From contig CP136069.1 of NCBI GenBank assembly GCA_032622095.1, forward strand, positions 67,169,319 through 67,233,318: a stretch of DNA of 64,000 nucleotides. The letters are read 5' to 3'. The stretch is from Siphonodentalium dalli (lineage: Eukaryota > Mollusca > Scaphopoda > Gadilida > Siphonodentaliidae). The position numbers and the translations under genes are program-made. Below are positions 1-41,061 of the stretch, piece after piece (the stretch's first letter is position 1; each line of letters starts with the position of its first letter). The notes under the pieces were generated by a model. The model searched no databases, was not told the DNA's origin, and saw only the letters and a program-made list of their open reading frames with translations.

Positions 1-57
1 TATTGAAAGTAGATTTAGTAGAGCTGATACCCAATATAGAGGCGAGGTGGTATGGTA

Positions 58-269
58 CAGTAATGCTCTAAATAATCGACTCCTTAACCACAGCAGAATT
101 ATGGGTAACTTTTCAGGATTTAGTCGGAAATATGGCTTGTTGTCATTCATCGGAAAGCTCTCAGTAAGTGCTTTCCGATGAATAGCAACAAGCCATATTC
201 CAACTAAATCCTGAAAAGTTACCCATAATTCTGCTGTGGTTAAGGAGTCGATTATTTAGAGCATTACTG
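58..269. mobile_element. Long-armed foldback MITE, CAGTAATGC ends, TA target
   Basis: It is almost fully palindromic: arms of about 105 bases share TAATCGACTCCTTAACCACA, AGAATTATGGGTAACTTTTC and GGAAAGCTCTC. TA flanks both ends, as for Tc1/mariner-type elements. Siblings lie at 12013, 15903, 19552 and 28029. Confidence 0.85.
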
Positions 270-1125
270 TATATCAAAAGTTTGGATGATCTTCATGTTC
301 ATCAGACGAGAGCAAATTTGATGTCAAAAGTATGCATGATGCAATGGCCACTTCTCACAAATTAAAGTTATAATCAATACACCCATTCAGTAGATATTAT
401 CCCTTTCTATTGATACAAAAGAATACATTGGAATTGTCTCTTATTCATCTAGAGGGGGGTTTTCAATATATTTCAGCCCTCATAATTGGCTACGGCAATC
501 AGCAATGCCGAAGCAATTTGCTGATGCAAACTGGGCCAAAGCAAAGGGTTGCCGTAGCAAATTGCCGAAGCCAAACAATCTAAATTAAGAGGGCTAATAT
601 TTATTTTTATCATATGACTCGATCATTATTTACGTTGGAAACTATGTCATAAATCAATTTCATATCAATTACTAATTCATATCACCTTCCGATAATTTGA
701 TTGGTTTGTTGACAAAAAGTGTGTTCTGATTGGCTGAATGGCAGCCGGGAGCCGAGCCGCATCTCTGACTAAATGCAGGTCAAATTTGTGCGCGTCAATA
801 CAGGAATCAACGCGATGCCGAAATTCTTGCAATTATAATCTTGAAATATATAGTTTTGGACATTGTTATACGATAAATAGAATATGTAATTCGTATTTAT
901 CTAATAAACATACGATATAATGTCACAAACTGAGAACAGAATAGCGCACTATATCTTCGCGTGCATATTATTTCTGCTAGTTCACCAGGTGTAATTGGGC
1001 TTCCGGTGCAATGAAGTGACGTCACATTAACCTTTTGCTGCCGATGTCATATAGCTATTTAGTGATTTGTGTGCGTTTTGGACATCATAATCAATTTATA
1101 GGTGTCATATGATAAATAGAATATG

Positions 1126-1240
1126 TAATTCGTGTTTCTCTCATATGATATTTATGAAACTCGTCACGAATTTTCAGAGAGGCTCGAGAAAACTGAAAAT
1201 TCTTAGACTCGTTTCATAAATATCATATGAGAGAAATACT
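1126..1240. repeat. Hairpin repeat
   Basis: TTTCTCTCATATGATATTTATGAAAC pairs with its inverse about 70 bases later (arm shown by TCTCTCATATGATATTTATG and CATAAATATCATATGAGAGA). Confidence 0.8.
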
Positions 1241-1335
1241 CATTTCATATCCTCTATATATTTATATATATATATTTAGTATACAAAGAGTTGATAGTCT
1301 CTGTATTATGCACATGTGTATCCAGCAAGCTTGCA

Positions 1336-1625
1336 GAATGAGATCCCCAGAGGGAGATTTTAGTGACGATTGAAATTGGTGATGTTCACCCATTAGTCGC
1401 CTCAATTATGCATTTTATATTCTGCAAATTAGGGAATATAGAAACTTCCCAATTAGGGAAAAAGTAACTAAAAACAATGTTAATTTGAGACTATAGATAC
1501 TTTCCAGAAGATGAGGCCTAAGCAGAATGAGGTCCCCAAGAGTGAATTTTTAGTGATTCTAGCCCACTAATTTAGTGATTCTAGCATCACTTAATTCACC
1601 CTCTGGGGACCTCATTCTGCAAATG
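1336..1625. repeat. Inverted-repeat family GCAGAATGAGGTCCCCAGAG
   Basis: GCAGAATGAGATCCCC at 1336, GCAGAATGAGGTCCCC near 1524 and the inverse GGGGACCTCATTCTGC at 1605-1621 enclose AGTGATGCTAGCCCAC-type centres. More than ten further arms of this family are in the window. Confidence 0.7.
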
Positions 1626-1674
1626 TCAGACACAATTTATCCAGGCTTGGTCTGATTTGATATTCTATCATTAA

Positions 1675-1909
1675 CCCTTCCATGGCTGGGGCTTCCTGAA
1701 ATATTGAGAAAACCCTGTGCAATACATTCTCTTATATATGAAAGTGTCCCTAAGGAAGCCTCGCATATATAAGAGAATAAATTGACCTTGTAATGCAGTG
1801 CATTCTCTTATATATCCGAGGCTTTCTATGGGAGACTATATATTAGAGAATGCACTGGCACAGGAACGTTAATGCTGCACCAGCGCAGATCCCATCATGA
1901 ACCTCAGGG
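1675..1909. mobile_element. TTAA-flanked MITE, CCCTTTCATGACTGG family
   Basis: It begins after TTAA at 1671-1674 and ends before TTAA at 1910-1913. Inside are the GGCTTCCTGAAAT block, CATTCTCTTATATA hairpin arms and the GCTGCACCAGCGCAG block. Copies or halves also occur at 2885-3026, 11122-11375, 17282-17398, 19103-19319, 21735-21848, 23388-23622, 51605-51886 and 61781-61870. Confidence 0.75.
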
Positions 1910-1937
1910 TTAACAACATTTTGATGATAGTACAAAC

Positions 1938-30326
<28,389 letters not shown>

Positions 30327-30869
30327 GTCAATCGTATTTGTTTACAAATTGCATTGGGTTCGACGATTTGCAGTAGGTACCGATTTGTGGAGGTCACTTT
30401 GCGGAAGTCCCCGAATTCGCGGAGGTCCCCTAAAATGGGCGATATATATAGATTTTAATGAGGGAACGGGTGCGTATATGTCAATTGATACGCATCTTAA
30501 ACAAATAATGACACGATCATCATAATAGAGGTCTGTTCTATCAATTATATATGCGCCGAGTTCACTTGGTGCAAATCAAACGGCGATAAATTTTCTCGTG
30601 TACCAGAAGGACTCCTTAAAGTTGTGAATAAGATGAATATTTATTAGATGTTATTTAACAAGTCATTAGTTATCGCCTATATTAGCGCTAACTAATGAAT
30701 AATATTTTATATTATAATTATATTATAATTTATATTTATGGCTAATAATATCTTGGTGGCGTTACCATTTCTGACTATGGTTTTCTTGTCTATACGTGGG
30801 GTCTTTCCAACCTGGAAAGTGCGTTTGAAGGTATTTTTTTTCCTTCTTTTTCTATTGAGTATAGAACAA

Positions 30870-33800
30870 TATAATGTCGCGATGTCTACTTCGAATCAAT
30901 GAATGGTATTGCTATCATAACAACACAATGCATATATATGTGCAGGAGATACTCGAGCTAGGATTCCTCTTATACATGGGTTGAGGAATATTCACCCAAA
31001 TCCAAGATGGCGGTCAAAATGGCCACCAGAAATAGAAAAATCGCTGATTTTAACGTTATTGTCACGACAACTCCACACATGCTTACTATTGTGAGTTGGG
31101 AACACTGAGGCGAAGAACTTTTGTTAGATTACATCCAAATAAAAGTCCCCCAAATCCGAAATGGCGCCCACAATGGCGGACATATTTTGAAAAATCACCG
31201 AAATTCCCTCATTTTCACATCATTGGGTACTATTGTCGAGACAACACATATGATGACAGTTTAGTTGGAAGTAATGAGGTGAAGTAATTACCTTGCATCT
31301 CATGCAAGAAATTGTTTTCCAAATCGAAGATGGCGGCCAAAATGGCGACCGAAATTTGAAAAAAAACTTACATTCATTTACTTTCTTACGATGGGCGTTA
31401 TTGTTACGCGAATTCTACCCACCATTACATGTTGATATGGAATATTGATATGAAGTATTCATTTGAGTTTGGCAACTGATACTCACAGTCAAGATGGCGG
31501 CAAATCTGGCTGCCAGAAATTGAAAAGAAGTCGATATTTTCACATACTAATTTCAACTTTTTGTCATATTATCGATATGCATGGACGAAACGGTACACAC
31601 GTCATTATTAATTCTATCCTAGATCGTATCCTTCTGGAAGGATGACAACCCACAATTAATAATAGCGAGGTGGCATTTCGAAATCCATTCTCCACTAAGC
31701 ACCCATAATGGACATAACCGTATATAAGGGCGCCGAGTAGTCATATTACGCCTTCCAAGATTCAAAACAACAGTACTGAGCTGATTCTGATTTGCCACAT
31801 TCAGGATTATCTGGACCAGCTTCCGTCTGTTCGTCGGATTAATCTATCTCGCTCACACCTACACAGTTTTGTTCTACACTTCTTGGTAGAAGGGTCCCAC
31901 TAATCAGAATGTTTCAAACAATACAAATGCCGGCGTCCAGCTGACGTGTTTGTCTCGGAAGCTGGGAATTCTTATCCTCAGACTTGGCGAGCTTAATTCG
32001 TGGTAGCTTGTGGTATAATTCAGATGCTACATATGGGATCTGAGCGTCATCTTGAGCGATAAACTAGAAATATTTGCGGTCGGTGCGTATACTAGCTTTC
32101 AGAAGGACCTCGCGTATTTCTCAGCTTTGTTGGCCTAATGGGGATCTTGCCAGCCAGCCACTTCTCAATATATGGTTCATCAATTCATATACTCATCGAA
32201 CGCACTGACGTACCCGGACAACTTCTGGGCTTCGAGTGTTGAAAGCCTAACATTTGACGGATGCCTTTCTGCTAAGGCGTAGAAGACCATAATGCATAAT
32301 GTACCCACACTTCTTGACCAAGATCCTAAGAACCTTGGTGGCGTCTAGCAATCGTCTCACCGAAGAGATCCATGCAGATAATAACAATACACGCGATGCT
32401 AGTTTGTGGGCATGTGTCATGATAGTGGAAAATAAATGGGACCATGACTGTACCGCCCCTTCGTTTGGTATGTTTTAGATTCAGACAGGATCTCATGCAT
32501 GACGTGACATTGCATTCCTTGTATGCTAAGATTGTATTGGGGTAATCGTAATCAGTAATCGTAATCAAAGTAATCGATTACAAAATTTGGAGTAATCGTC
32601 TGTAATCAGTAATCATGACATTTATTGATTACAAGTAATCGTAATCGTAATCGATTACTTTCAAATGTACCTGTAATCATGATTACATTTTGATTACTTT
32701 TTGATTACTTTTACTAAAATATCCATATGGATGACTATTGGATACTCATAGTCTCATACTGTGGAGTGTGCAAAGATACAAACAACATATTAGAAAGTTA
32801 GTACAATTATGTCATGTGTTATGTTAGTGGTACAGTGTGTATGTATATTCTGGCAGTGGACACAGATAACAACACACAATTGTTGAATACAACATGAATG
32901 GCAATAAACTTGTGATACAGACAATGAAATGTTCCAATATGAATAAATAGGCTAGCCAACTTCAATTATGATTAAATTGAATTGGGACTGCTGCAGACAA
33001 TGGCTGTAGAGTCACACTGGTACAATAGGGCTAATTAACTGAACAAAGCAGGTGTGATGTACATCGGTAGACCTAATTAGCTGGTTTGTCATTTACTGCA
33101 CTCATGGAGTTAAGCCTCATTTAATCCTCATCAGGATTAACAATGGATGATCATCAAATAAATCTTAGTGTTATCTTCATTGTGTTGGGTATTGAATCTA
33201 ACAGAACATGCAAATAATTTATAATTATTTCTGGTGATATTTTCATAAATATTATGCGTTAGTTTGAATGCATGTAAGAAAATTAAAAATATATTAAAAT
33301 ATATTTACATAAATAAATACACATAAAACATAATGTATTCCCAATAAATCGGTGCATAACTTCATGATGAAACCTTTCCAATACATGTAAATGTAAAAAA
33401 GTTTATATGTTTATTTTATTGCTTTCATCTTTCTATTTTTTCAGTCGTTTCTTGTTTCCATGTTATGCAGTGATGTCTTATTCAATAAAATTTGATATGT
33501 TAATTTGAATTATTTCATTATTTATTCCTATGTGATCAAAATGGTTGGAAACTAACAATTGTAATCAGATGTAATCAAAAAGTAATCGATTACATTTACT
33601 AAAGTAATTTTAATCGTAATCGATTACATTGGAAAAAATGTAATCAGTAATCGTAATCGTAATCATGTAAATCAAAAGTAATTGTAATCGTAATCGATTA
33701 CATTGGCATGTAATCGCCCCAACCCTGATTCCTATCCGTTTGGAAGCCGTTTCTTAATCAACTGGACCAGACGTGTACCATTGTCTACCAATATAAAAGC

Positions 33801-35160
33801 TCCACCCAGACTGGGGTGTAGTCTTAAAGACGATTCCTTTGATAGTTGGTTGATACTCGCGCTGGGTGGTGGTCGGTTTGGTTCAAGAAAATACAAATGC
33901 CATCAACACAAGGATGAACTGTTTAACGCGAATAACACCCAGAGATCTTGAGTTCAATATAAGATGGGTACACCAAGTGAGTTATTGGTAGCATCACCAT
34001 TGCAACCATTTTTCTGCATGAGACATATTAACTACTATATTCTAAAGTTATATATAAAGCTATATGATTATAAAATAAGGTTCGACCTTTGAAGGATTTC
34101 CCCAACGTTAACAACTATTGGCGTCGAGACTATAAATTGTTCTTTAAACACACATAGTGAAATAAATGCACCACAGTTCCTGACATTTCCTTGAATAATA
34201 CCGCCCACATACTGACACTAACCCTGAGAGAGGATAAAACAACGCATATCTTCATTCTATAAAGACGTTATCCTTTAGCTCATCTGACTGTTCGGGTGGG
34301 AGGCTAGCATAATATTATCCAGACAAAATTATACATTTGGTCAGGTTGATTCAGAACGGTTCGAAACGGATGTGGAATACAATCTTACCACACCAAAAAC
34401 ACCGACACGGATGACATTCTATATCTGAAACATGCACCTGGTGTAGATGTGGTGTATATACCGTGGCCCATTTCATTCCCACTATCACGGCGCATGTGCA
34501 CAGACTAGCACCGCGAGTATTTTTCTTCTCTGTTGGGGGGCTCTTCGACGAGACGACTGCGGGATGTCACACAGATTGCTTAGGATCATGGTCAAGAAGT
34601 GTGGGCAGTCGGTACATTATGGTCTTCTCCTTAGCAGATAGGCATAATTATGTCCAAGGAAATGAGGCAGCTTGCAATATTCGAAACACTACCAAAGTTG
34701 CCCACGGATGCCAATGCGTTCGCTAAGTTTGTGAGTTGACGAACCATATATTGAGAAGTGACTAGCTAACTGGGAAGTTCGCCATGTGTACATGTGGTAA
34801 GCACCGTGGGGTGCGAGAAAGACATACATAGAGATTGCCTTCTGTAAGCTTGTATACTCATCGACCATATGCCTTTCTAGTTCAATATGATGCACAAATC
34901 CCATATTTATTACTATTCATTTTGGCAGCCATCTTGGATTTGAGTGAATATTCCTCAACTCAGGAATAAGATGAATCATAGCTCGAGTATCTCCTTCACT
35001 TATATATGCATGGGTGTTGGTATGATAGCAATAACATTCATTGATTCGAAACAGACATCGCGTTATTATCGTCGATTCGGCTTTGACCGGATTCTACCGG
35101 CATTTTGGGAAAACGTGATATCGGACAAAAATATTCAGCAAGGAATGTATATTATGGTTC
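30870..35160. repeat. Nested inverted-repeat complex around the second hAT-like element
   Basis: About 30875-31020 and 34915-35095 are inverted copies (GATACTCGAGCTAG against CATAGCTCGAGTATC; GAATATTCACCCAAATCC against GATTTGAGTGAATATTC). Further in, 32290-32460 and 34450-34625 are also inverted copies (CACTTCTTGACCAAGATCCT against AGGATCATGGTCAAGAAGTG). Between them 31000-31510 holds repeated units with the words AAGATGGCGGCCAAAATGGC. Related single-orientation copies lie at 25550-26540. No gene was recognised. Confidence 0.6.
32532..33727. mobile_element. Second hAT-like element with (TAATCG)n subterminal repeats
   Basis: The right end CAGGGTTGGGGCGATTAC (inverse, ends 33727) matches the hAT-type terminus at 6619. 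The left end, TTGTATTGGGGTAATCG, is degenerate. Blocks of TAATCGTAATC/CGATTAC repeats occupy 32541-32710 and 33555-33720. No 8-bp target duplication and no coding region was recognised; the AT-rich centre looks empty. Confidence 0.65.
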
Positions 35161-35189
35161 CTGTGTGTTCGCCAATGACTCTGCTACAC

Positions 35190-35562
35190 GATAAATGTAT
35201 AAAGTCACGCCCAGATGAACCCCAGTTACCCAGATGACACTTCGTACCAAATATGAACCCATTTGACATGATGGTACTTGAGCGGAAGTCGTTTTAAGAA
35301 TTACTATGTAGGGAAATAGTTATGGCCCTGGCTTCCCAATTATTTGTCTCAGTGACCTCATTTCAACAAATCTGAATGAGTCTCCCAGGGAACATCAACA
35401 CCACATATTAACCCATTCGGAATTATGGTTCGGGAGAAGATGTTTAAAGAATTGTTGATGGATCGATGGACGGACGGGTGATGGACGGACGGCTAGCTAG
35501 ACGACGGACGAGGAGTGATGACTATAGCCTCACGGGAGACTTCGTCTCAGGTGAGCTAAAAA
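35190..35562. repeat. Copy of the 150-160 bp unit repeat with GGACGG tail
   Basis: Two to three units (ACCCAGATGACACTTCG, TTATGGCCCTGGCTTCCCAA) followed by GGACGGACGG and GAGACTTCGTCTCAGGTGAG, as at 10960-11066. Confidence 0.75.
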
Positions 35563-35989
35563 CCATTACATATGTCCTTATATATCATTAGTGATGAATA
35601 GGCGCGTGCTACATATCACTTGGCAGCGTGCCAACAAGATGATCAAATTTTCCTATTGGGTGCACGGGTGAGCCTGCATGGGGTGCTTAGGAGAACAATC
35701 TTCAAAAAACACTTTTTCAAATATCACCGTTATTTAGTCAATATTAATCTTCTTATATATGATTAATCCTCGATTAATCATATATATAAGGTTCAATCTT
35801 TATATATCTTTATTTAATATAGTGATCCTGCTCGTGTGTCCCATGTGGTTGGTATTATATATTAAACAATATATAATTACCCCTCCGATTAAGGATTTAT
35901 TTATGTGATCCTATAAAAATGGCCTGCTATTTATGCATGGGACACTGCATGGGAGACGTTATCTGAAGTTTACACACGAAAGTGGAAAT

Positions 35990-36225
35990 GGCCGAGCCGT
36001 TGAGATACGCCCTGTCACTAACTCGCGGCCATATTGGATCAACCCGGCCCAGTTCCGTGGTTTTAGTGCTACAGGTCAAATTTCTGGAGTAGCGTATTTC
36101 CATATATGGAAGTCATGAATATTCAAAGGCTCCATACATGTATATGGAAATGCTACTCCAGAACTTTGGCCTGTAGTACTAAAACCACGGAGCTGAAACC
36201 ACGGAACGGGGCTGGATGATCACAC
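35990..36225. repeat. Inverted repeat with CTAAAACCACGG / CCGTGGTTTTAG
   Basis: CCGTGGTTTTAGTGCTACAG ... CTGGAGTAGCGTATTTCCAT pairs with ATGGAAATGCTACTCCAG and TAGTACTAAAACCACGG. Same family as 53620-54130. Confidence 0.75.
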
Positions 36226-36229
36226 AGAG

Positions 36230-37320
36230 CTATAGGGATGTATGATAGCATATGAAAAATGCCAACCAAAAAAAACCCTACTTTGTATATATATGAGCGT
36301 GAAATGATTCGTCTTCGCAAATAGCGACAACTTTAGAAGGCAATAATGGCTTAATAATTATGTCTGTTTTGACTATGCGAACTAGTTTCGAGTCATCGTG
36401 GAATAAACATTACTGTCGGTAGTGAAACATTGCGGACAAATAGCCACCAATGAGGGCGAAATGATCGTCAGGACCATGATACGTCTAGTTTTGGTATCAA
36501 ATATCATGATCAATATCAATTTGTGCTTGGGGGCTGATGGGTAACGATGCGCACAAGTATGCGTATTGTCCCTGCGGCTTACATTTAATATTGAACACTA
36601 AATTTTATGCCTCTTTAAATCAGCAGGTTATTTTTGGTCAGTTGCCGAATCCGTGGCATTGTCGAATAATGTATAGTGGATTTTCGTAGGGAAAGAATTA
36701 TCAACCACAGCGAGTCAATAACGGAATTATATTTTGGGGCGGTGATTTAAAATTAAATTTATTGACAAAATGTTTTCCCATACATACAACAATTTAAACA
36801 AACACAATGCGGAACATAAAATCTGGATCGAATGCATATATTTCAACACATATTCAACGATAATTAAAACAACATTACCTGACAGTCACGCCAATTAGAA
36901 TGCATTGCCGACAGAGAACACACGCTCTGGCCTCGATATGTAGGAATTAAAGTGGCCTTCAGTGCTGGGTCAAGGGACAACGCTGCACGTACAGAACTTT
37001 AAAAATGGAGATTCAGAAAAGCCAGCTGGCTAGAGTTATCTTCCGCAACATAGTACAGCAGTACTGAATAAAGACGGCTGTCAGTCATCATACTACGACA
37101 AAGCTAGTTCACTACAACGTACATATTTAAAGGGATTCATTACTCTAGCACAGCGGGTAAATGCATGTGCAAAGAAATAAAAGTCTGCAAAAACATCACC
37201 ACTAAATAGAGAAATAGATAAACTGTGTTCTCATTATTGATAGTTTTCATCGCGTGTTGTTCAAAACCATTGCATGTCATGTAAACAAAACTGTTACAGT
37301 GATCTGTCAACAAATATCGC
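36230..37320. other. Intergenic stretch with no recognised content
   Basis: Neither strand has a convincing exon or repeat here. The sequence at 37320-37400 is shared with 48950-49030. Confidence 0.45.
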
Positions 37321-37417
37321 TAATCGTGTAGTAAGTTCAAATATTTTAATCTGGGTTGATTTTCACAATAATTTTCAATGCTTTGACCTTTTGCAAAATT
37401 TACCGTCAAGTTTATCC

Positions 37418-37857
37418 GAATTATAACGCTCCCAAATTACTATTTCTTTGGCTTCGGGGGTAAAAACTATTTGATTCGAGTCGAGGAACCCACCCATCAA
37501 AGCTCAGAGGGGTCAGTCTCAGATATCGAGTTTTGAAATTTGTTATTTCTCGAAATGTGTGATTATTGGTGGCCTGGTAACAAAACAATCGTCAAGGCGA
37601 CGGTCTCGGACCAAATTGCGGATGAGATGGATAATTCTAAAATCAAGTGGCTTTGGTGTTAAGATTATGTCGACAATCGGACCATATATGTTGATAAATA
37701 ACACGTTTTGGGCAATTTTATACCATAGTTGACTGTGGGTAGCATTATTTATTTTTGGGCAACTAATCGATTCTGATAACGTACTAGAGGGGCATTTAAA
37801 AACATTTTGTTGTTGTTGGAATATGATTATATGGGGACCATCGAATCGGATTGAGTA
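37418..37857. mobile_element. AAAGGTACTCAATCCGA family copy with paralogous empty site
   Basis: It starts truncated (TCCGAATTATAACGCTCCC) and ends GGATTGAGTACCTTT. Its flanks (AGTTCAAATATTTTAATCTG before, CTTTGGTATCTTAT after) are contiguous at 48.97-49.07 kb without the element. Confidence 0.78.
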
Positions 37858-38078
37858 CCTTTAAACTTTGGTATCTTATTGGACTATAACACGACTTTTA
37901 TCGGTATAATTCCATTGTAACACTAATTGATGTTAACATAACAATGATTTTGACATGCGAAATGTCATTATATGAGAGTTATTAATAATACAAATAAGAA
38001 CAAAGTCTATCTATTTTATCATGTATTTTGTTGACGATGTTGTACAGACATTTATGTGATTTTGCATGAACCCAATTT

Positions 38079-38515
38079 AAAGGTACACAATCCGATCAGG
38101 CGGTCCCCATACCATCAAGATACAACAACATTTCTTCAAAATAAGCTTTAGTTATCAGAATCTATTTATTGCAACAAAATAATGCTAACCGCTGTCAACT
38201 ATATGGTATCAAATTTCCCAAAACTTGTTATTTATCAACATTTTGTTCAACAAAATATGGCCGTATTATCACTAAAGTATTACGAAATTTGACCGTATTG
38301 CCACTTGATTTTAGAGTTATCCATCTTCATCCACAATTTCGTCCGAGACCATCCGTTCGACCACGTGTTTCTGTGCCACATATTATTACACATCTCGAGA
38401 AATAACAAACTTCAAAAATCTATATCTAATCACTCTGCACAGCTTTGATGGGTGGGTTCCCGAATCAAATATTTTTTACTCCCGAAGCCAAAGAAATAGT
38501 AATTTATAATTTATA
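38079..38515. mobile_element. AAAGGTACTCAATCCGA family copy, inverted to its neighbour
   Basis: Starts AAGGTACACAATCCGATCAG, carries CAACAAAATAATGCTAACC and CTTGATTTTAGAGTTATCC, and ends CCCGAAGCCAAAGAAATAG. Confidence 0.75.
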
Positions 38516-38666
38516 AAGGCCTTTAGTCCCTATTCCCATAATTATTCAGCTAGACGTGCGTCCGACTAGACGTGGTCACCTTTAAGGTGGCGTTAATATA
38601 GCTTAAAGGCCCACTTAGTCAAATCCCCATACATAAAATATATACCATATTATAAAGTTATTATAC

Positions 38667-38804
38667 AATGTTGTGTACAGTATGTGTTTTTCTTGTACGA
38701 GTCCAGGTTGTGGTGAAAAGTCATGCGTGTCTCGTCCAATATGACTTTTCACCACAACCTGGACGAGTACAAGAAAAACTCATACTGTACACAACATTGT
38801 ATAA
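38667..38804. repeat. Hairpin with ~60-base arms
   Basis: ACAATGTTGTGTACAGTATG and CATACTGTACACAACATTGT are the outer ends; AGGTTGTGGTGAAAAGTCAT pairs with ATGACTTTTCACCACAACCT. Confidence 0.85.
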
Positions 38805-39205
38805 CAAGAAAACCATGATCAGACATGGTAACGCCCTCAAGATCATATTATTAGCCATAAATATAAATTATAATATAAAATATATTGGTTACATGAATGC
38901 ACCGCCTCATAACTCCGTTAAAACAACTAATCCTTCAAATTATTACAAAAAACTACGGCTTATTACTGCAGGTTTCTCATTCACCACACCAGAAAGCTTC
39001 TAAATGAGGAAAAAAAATCGGAGGCATTGTGTTCCCGCCATAAAATCTTCAAGAGTGCATGGCCCAGCCATTCTTCATACCTAAACATCGAAAGCAATTA
39101 ACGCGGTCATAATAGTTACATACTGCAACTATAAGACATCCAGCGAATACACACCCCACGAAAACCCGAAATGTGTTGTCCTGCGAGATATCCCATCGCT
39201 ATAGC

Positions 39206-40235
39206 TCAATTTGACACGGCCAGATTAGCGTTCCTACAATATCCTAAAACAATAAAGCTTCTCGAGTCATCCGCATAGTCAATAGAACTTTCACGAACTT
39301 GGACATCTACACTTTCTAATCGCTCTACATAAGCATGGCCAGACCTATCATCGAATACTCTAACTCTGCATGGAGTCCACATCACAAATATCAAAGCATC
39401 AACTAGTTCGTCAATTCAAAACTGTATGCTACCGAGACCGAATGATAAGACTCAATCTGATGTCTTTAATAACCTTTGAGTGCCAGGTCCGATTTTTGTA
39501 TCAACCCATATACCCTGTGCCAATGCATTCTCTTATATATGCGAGGCGACCATAGGTCGCTTCGCATATATAAGAGAATGCATTGGCCTAACAATTTTTC
39601 ATCTTTTGTTATTATTTTTTACAATTTTTTACAATTTTAATAATTTTTTCTTATATTCTTTAACAGACTTATTTAGTAGGTTTAGTGCCAGGGAATCTTA
39701 TGTTTTTATGGGCATCAAAATTATTACTATGAATACTTTGAGTTATAACATGCCCCTAAGGTGTTATCCAGTTTGTTTTTAAATTCGCTATAGCATGCTT
39801 AAGCATACCCCAAAACAAAAATTCTTTAAAAAAATTCTTTTAAAAAAATTAATAATATTTTTTATTTTTTTAGGGCCGATTTTACAGAGCGTAAATTAGG
39901 GCCGATGAGATCGGCCCGTGGCACTCAAAGGGTTAAAATATCGAAGATTTAGAGCAGATCTAATCGATGTATATAAACTGTTGAATGGTCATTACAATAC
40001 CAATGCCTGTGACCTATTAGAAAGACATTCATCAGGAAGAACAAGAGGACATAATAAAAAGCTACAGATGCCCATTGTTAACAAGGCCATAGGAAAATAT
40101 TTCTTCACGCATAGGGTGGTAAATAGCTGGAACTCTCTGCCAGACTTCGCTGTTGAGACTCCAACACTCGATCAATTCAAAATATACATAGACTCATTCT
40201 TCTATTATATAAAATACGAGTTCGACGACAAGTAA
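39206..40235 (+). pseudogene. Second copy of the same LINE fragment, split by a TTAA element
   Basis: It is homologous to 20757-21400 but inverted. The first part runs to about 39469; the second (39937-40235) reads LKYRRFRADLIDVYKLLNGH, YNTNACDLLERHSSGRTRGH and VVNSWNSLPDFAVETPTLDQ and stops at TAA. The 463-bp insertion at 39470-39932 interrupts it exactly where the other copy is continuous. The shared 3' part continues to about 40640, with a (GAT)n tract near 40340-40365. Confidence 0.85.
39470..39932. mobile_element. Non-autonomous piggyBac-like element in LINE copy, TTAA target
   Basis: Ends CCTTTGAGTGCCA and TGGCACTCAAAGG are inverted, flanked by TTAA at 39466-39469 and 39933-39936. The paralogue at 21.06 kb has the same target once (GTCTTTAAAATATCG). 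The interior carries the 26-base-armed hairpin core seen in many other elements here (39515-39595). Confidence 0.85.
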
Positions 40236-40645
40236 TATGTTCAAGTGACTCACAAGTAAATATCGAATGACGATACATATATTTGTAAACAAACATTGCA
40301 AATAATGTCATTGGGGCGAAAAGTCACTAGACTTGTTCCGTATTACGATGATGATGATGATGATGGTATGATTGGTAGAACAAACCCCTATTATGATGAT
40401 CGTGTCGTTATTGTTTAAAATACGTATCAATTGATATATACGCACCCGTTCCCTCATTAAAATCAACATATTTCGACTATTTTAGGGGATCTCCACGAAT
40501 TCGGGGACCTCCGCAAATATAACTCCGCAAATAGGGATCTACTGCAAATTGACACTTACCGGAAAAACCCATTATCTATTTATAAAACGCCCAGCGAACC
40601 ACAGCTTTCTAAAATCTGTACGACAGAATACACCCGAGGGGCGGT

Positions 40646-41061
40646 AAAGGTACTCAATCCGATTAAGCACTCCTAAATTACTATTTCTTTGGCTTCAGGG
40701 TAAAAAATATTTTATTCGAGTCGAGGAACCCACCAATCAAAGCTCAGAGTGATCAGATATTGATTTTTGAAATTTGTTATTTCTCGAGATGTGTACTAAT
40801 AATTGCCCCAGAAACACCGACGAAGATGGATAACTCTAAAATCAAGTGGTAATAATAACGCATTTTTTTTTACCGAGACCATCCTTTTGACGGCGTGTTT
40901 CTGGGCCACATACAATAGAAATAACAAAACTTCAAAAATTGATATCGGATCACTCTGAGCGTTGATGGGTAGGTTCCTCGACTCGAATCAAATAATTTTT
41001 ACCCCCGAAGCCAAAGAAATTGTAATTTATGAGCGTCTGATCGGATCGAGTACCTTTAATA
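40646..41061. mobile_element. AAAGGTACTCAATCCGA family copy, complete ends
   Basis: Starts AAAGGTACTCAATCCGATTA and ends GATCGGATCGAGTACCTTTA. Both subterminal TTTGGCTTC blocks are present in inverse orientation. Confidence 0.8.

Noticed and set aside
1-1937. Last exon of TTC38
   Set aside because: The C-terminal part was looked for on the minus strand, and nothing matched with a suitable acceptor; it is probably left of the window.
32532-33727. 8-bp target duplication for the second hAT-like element
   Set aside because: Flanking 8-mers TGCTAAGA and ATTCCTAT do not match; the left end is degraded.
34447-34726. Overlapping open frames in the 34.5-kb arm
   Set aside because: The inverted partner at 32.3 kb does not keep any one frame open, so coding is unsupported.
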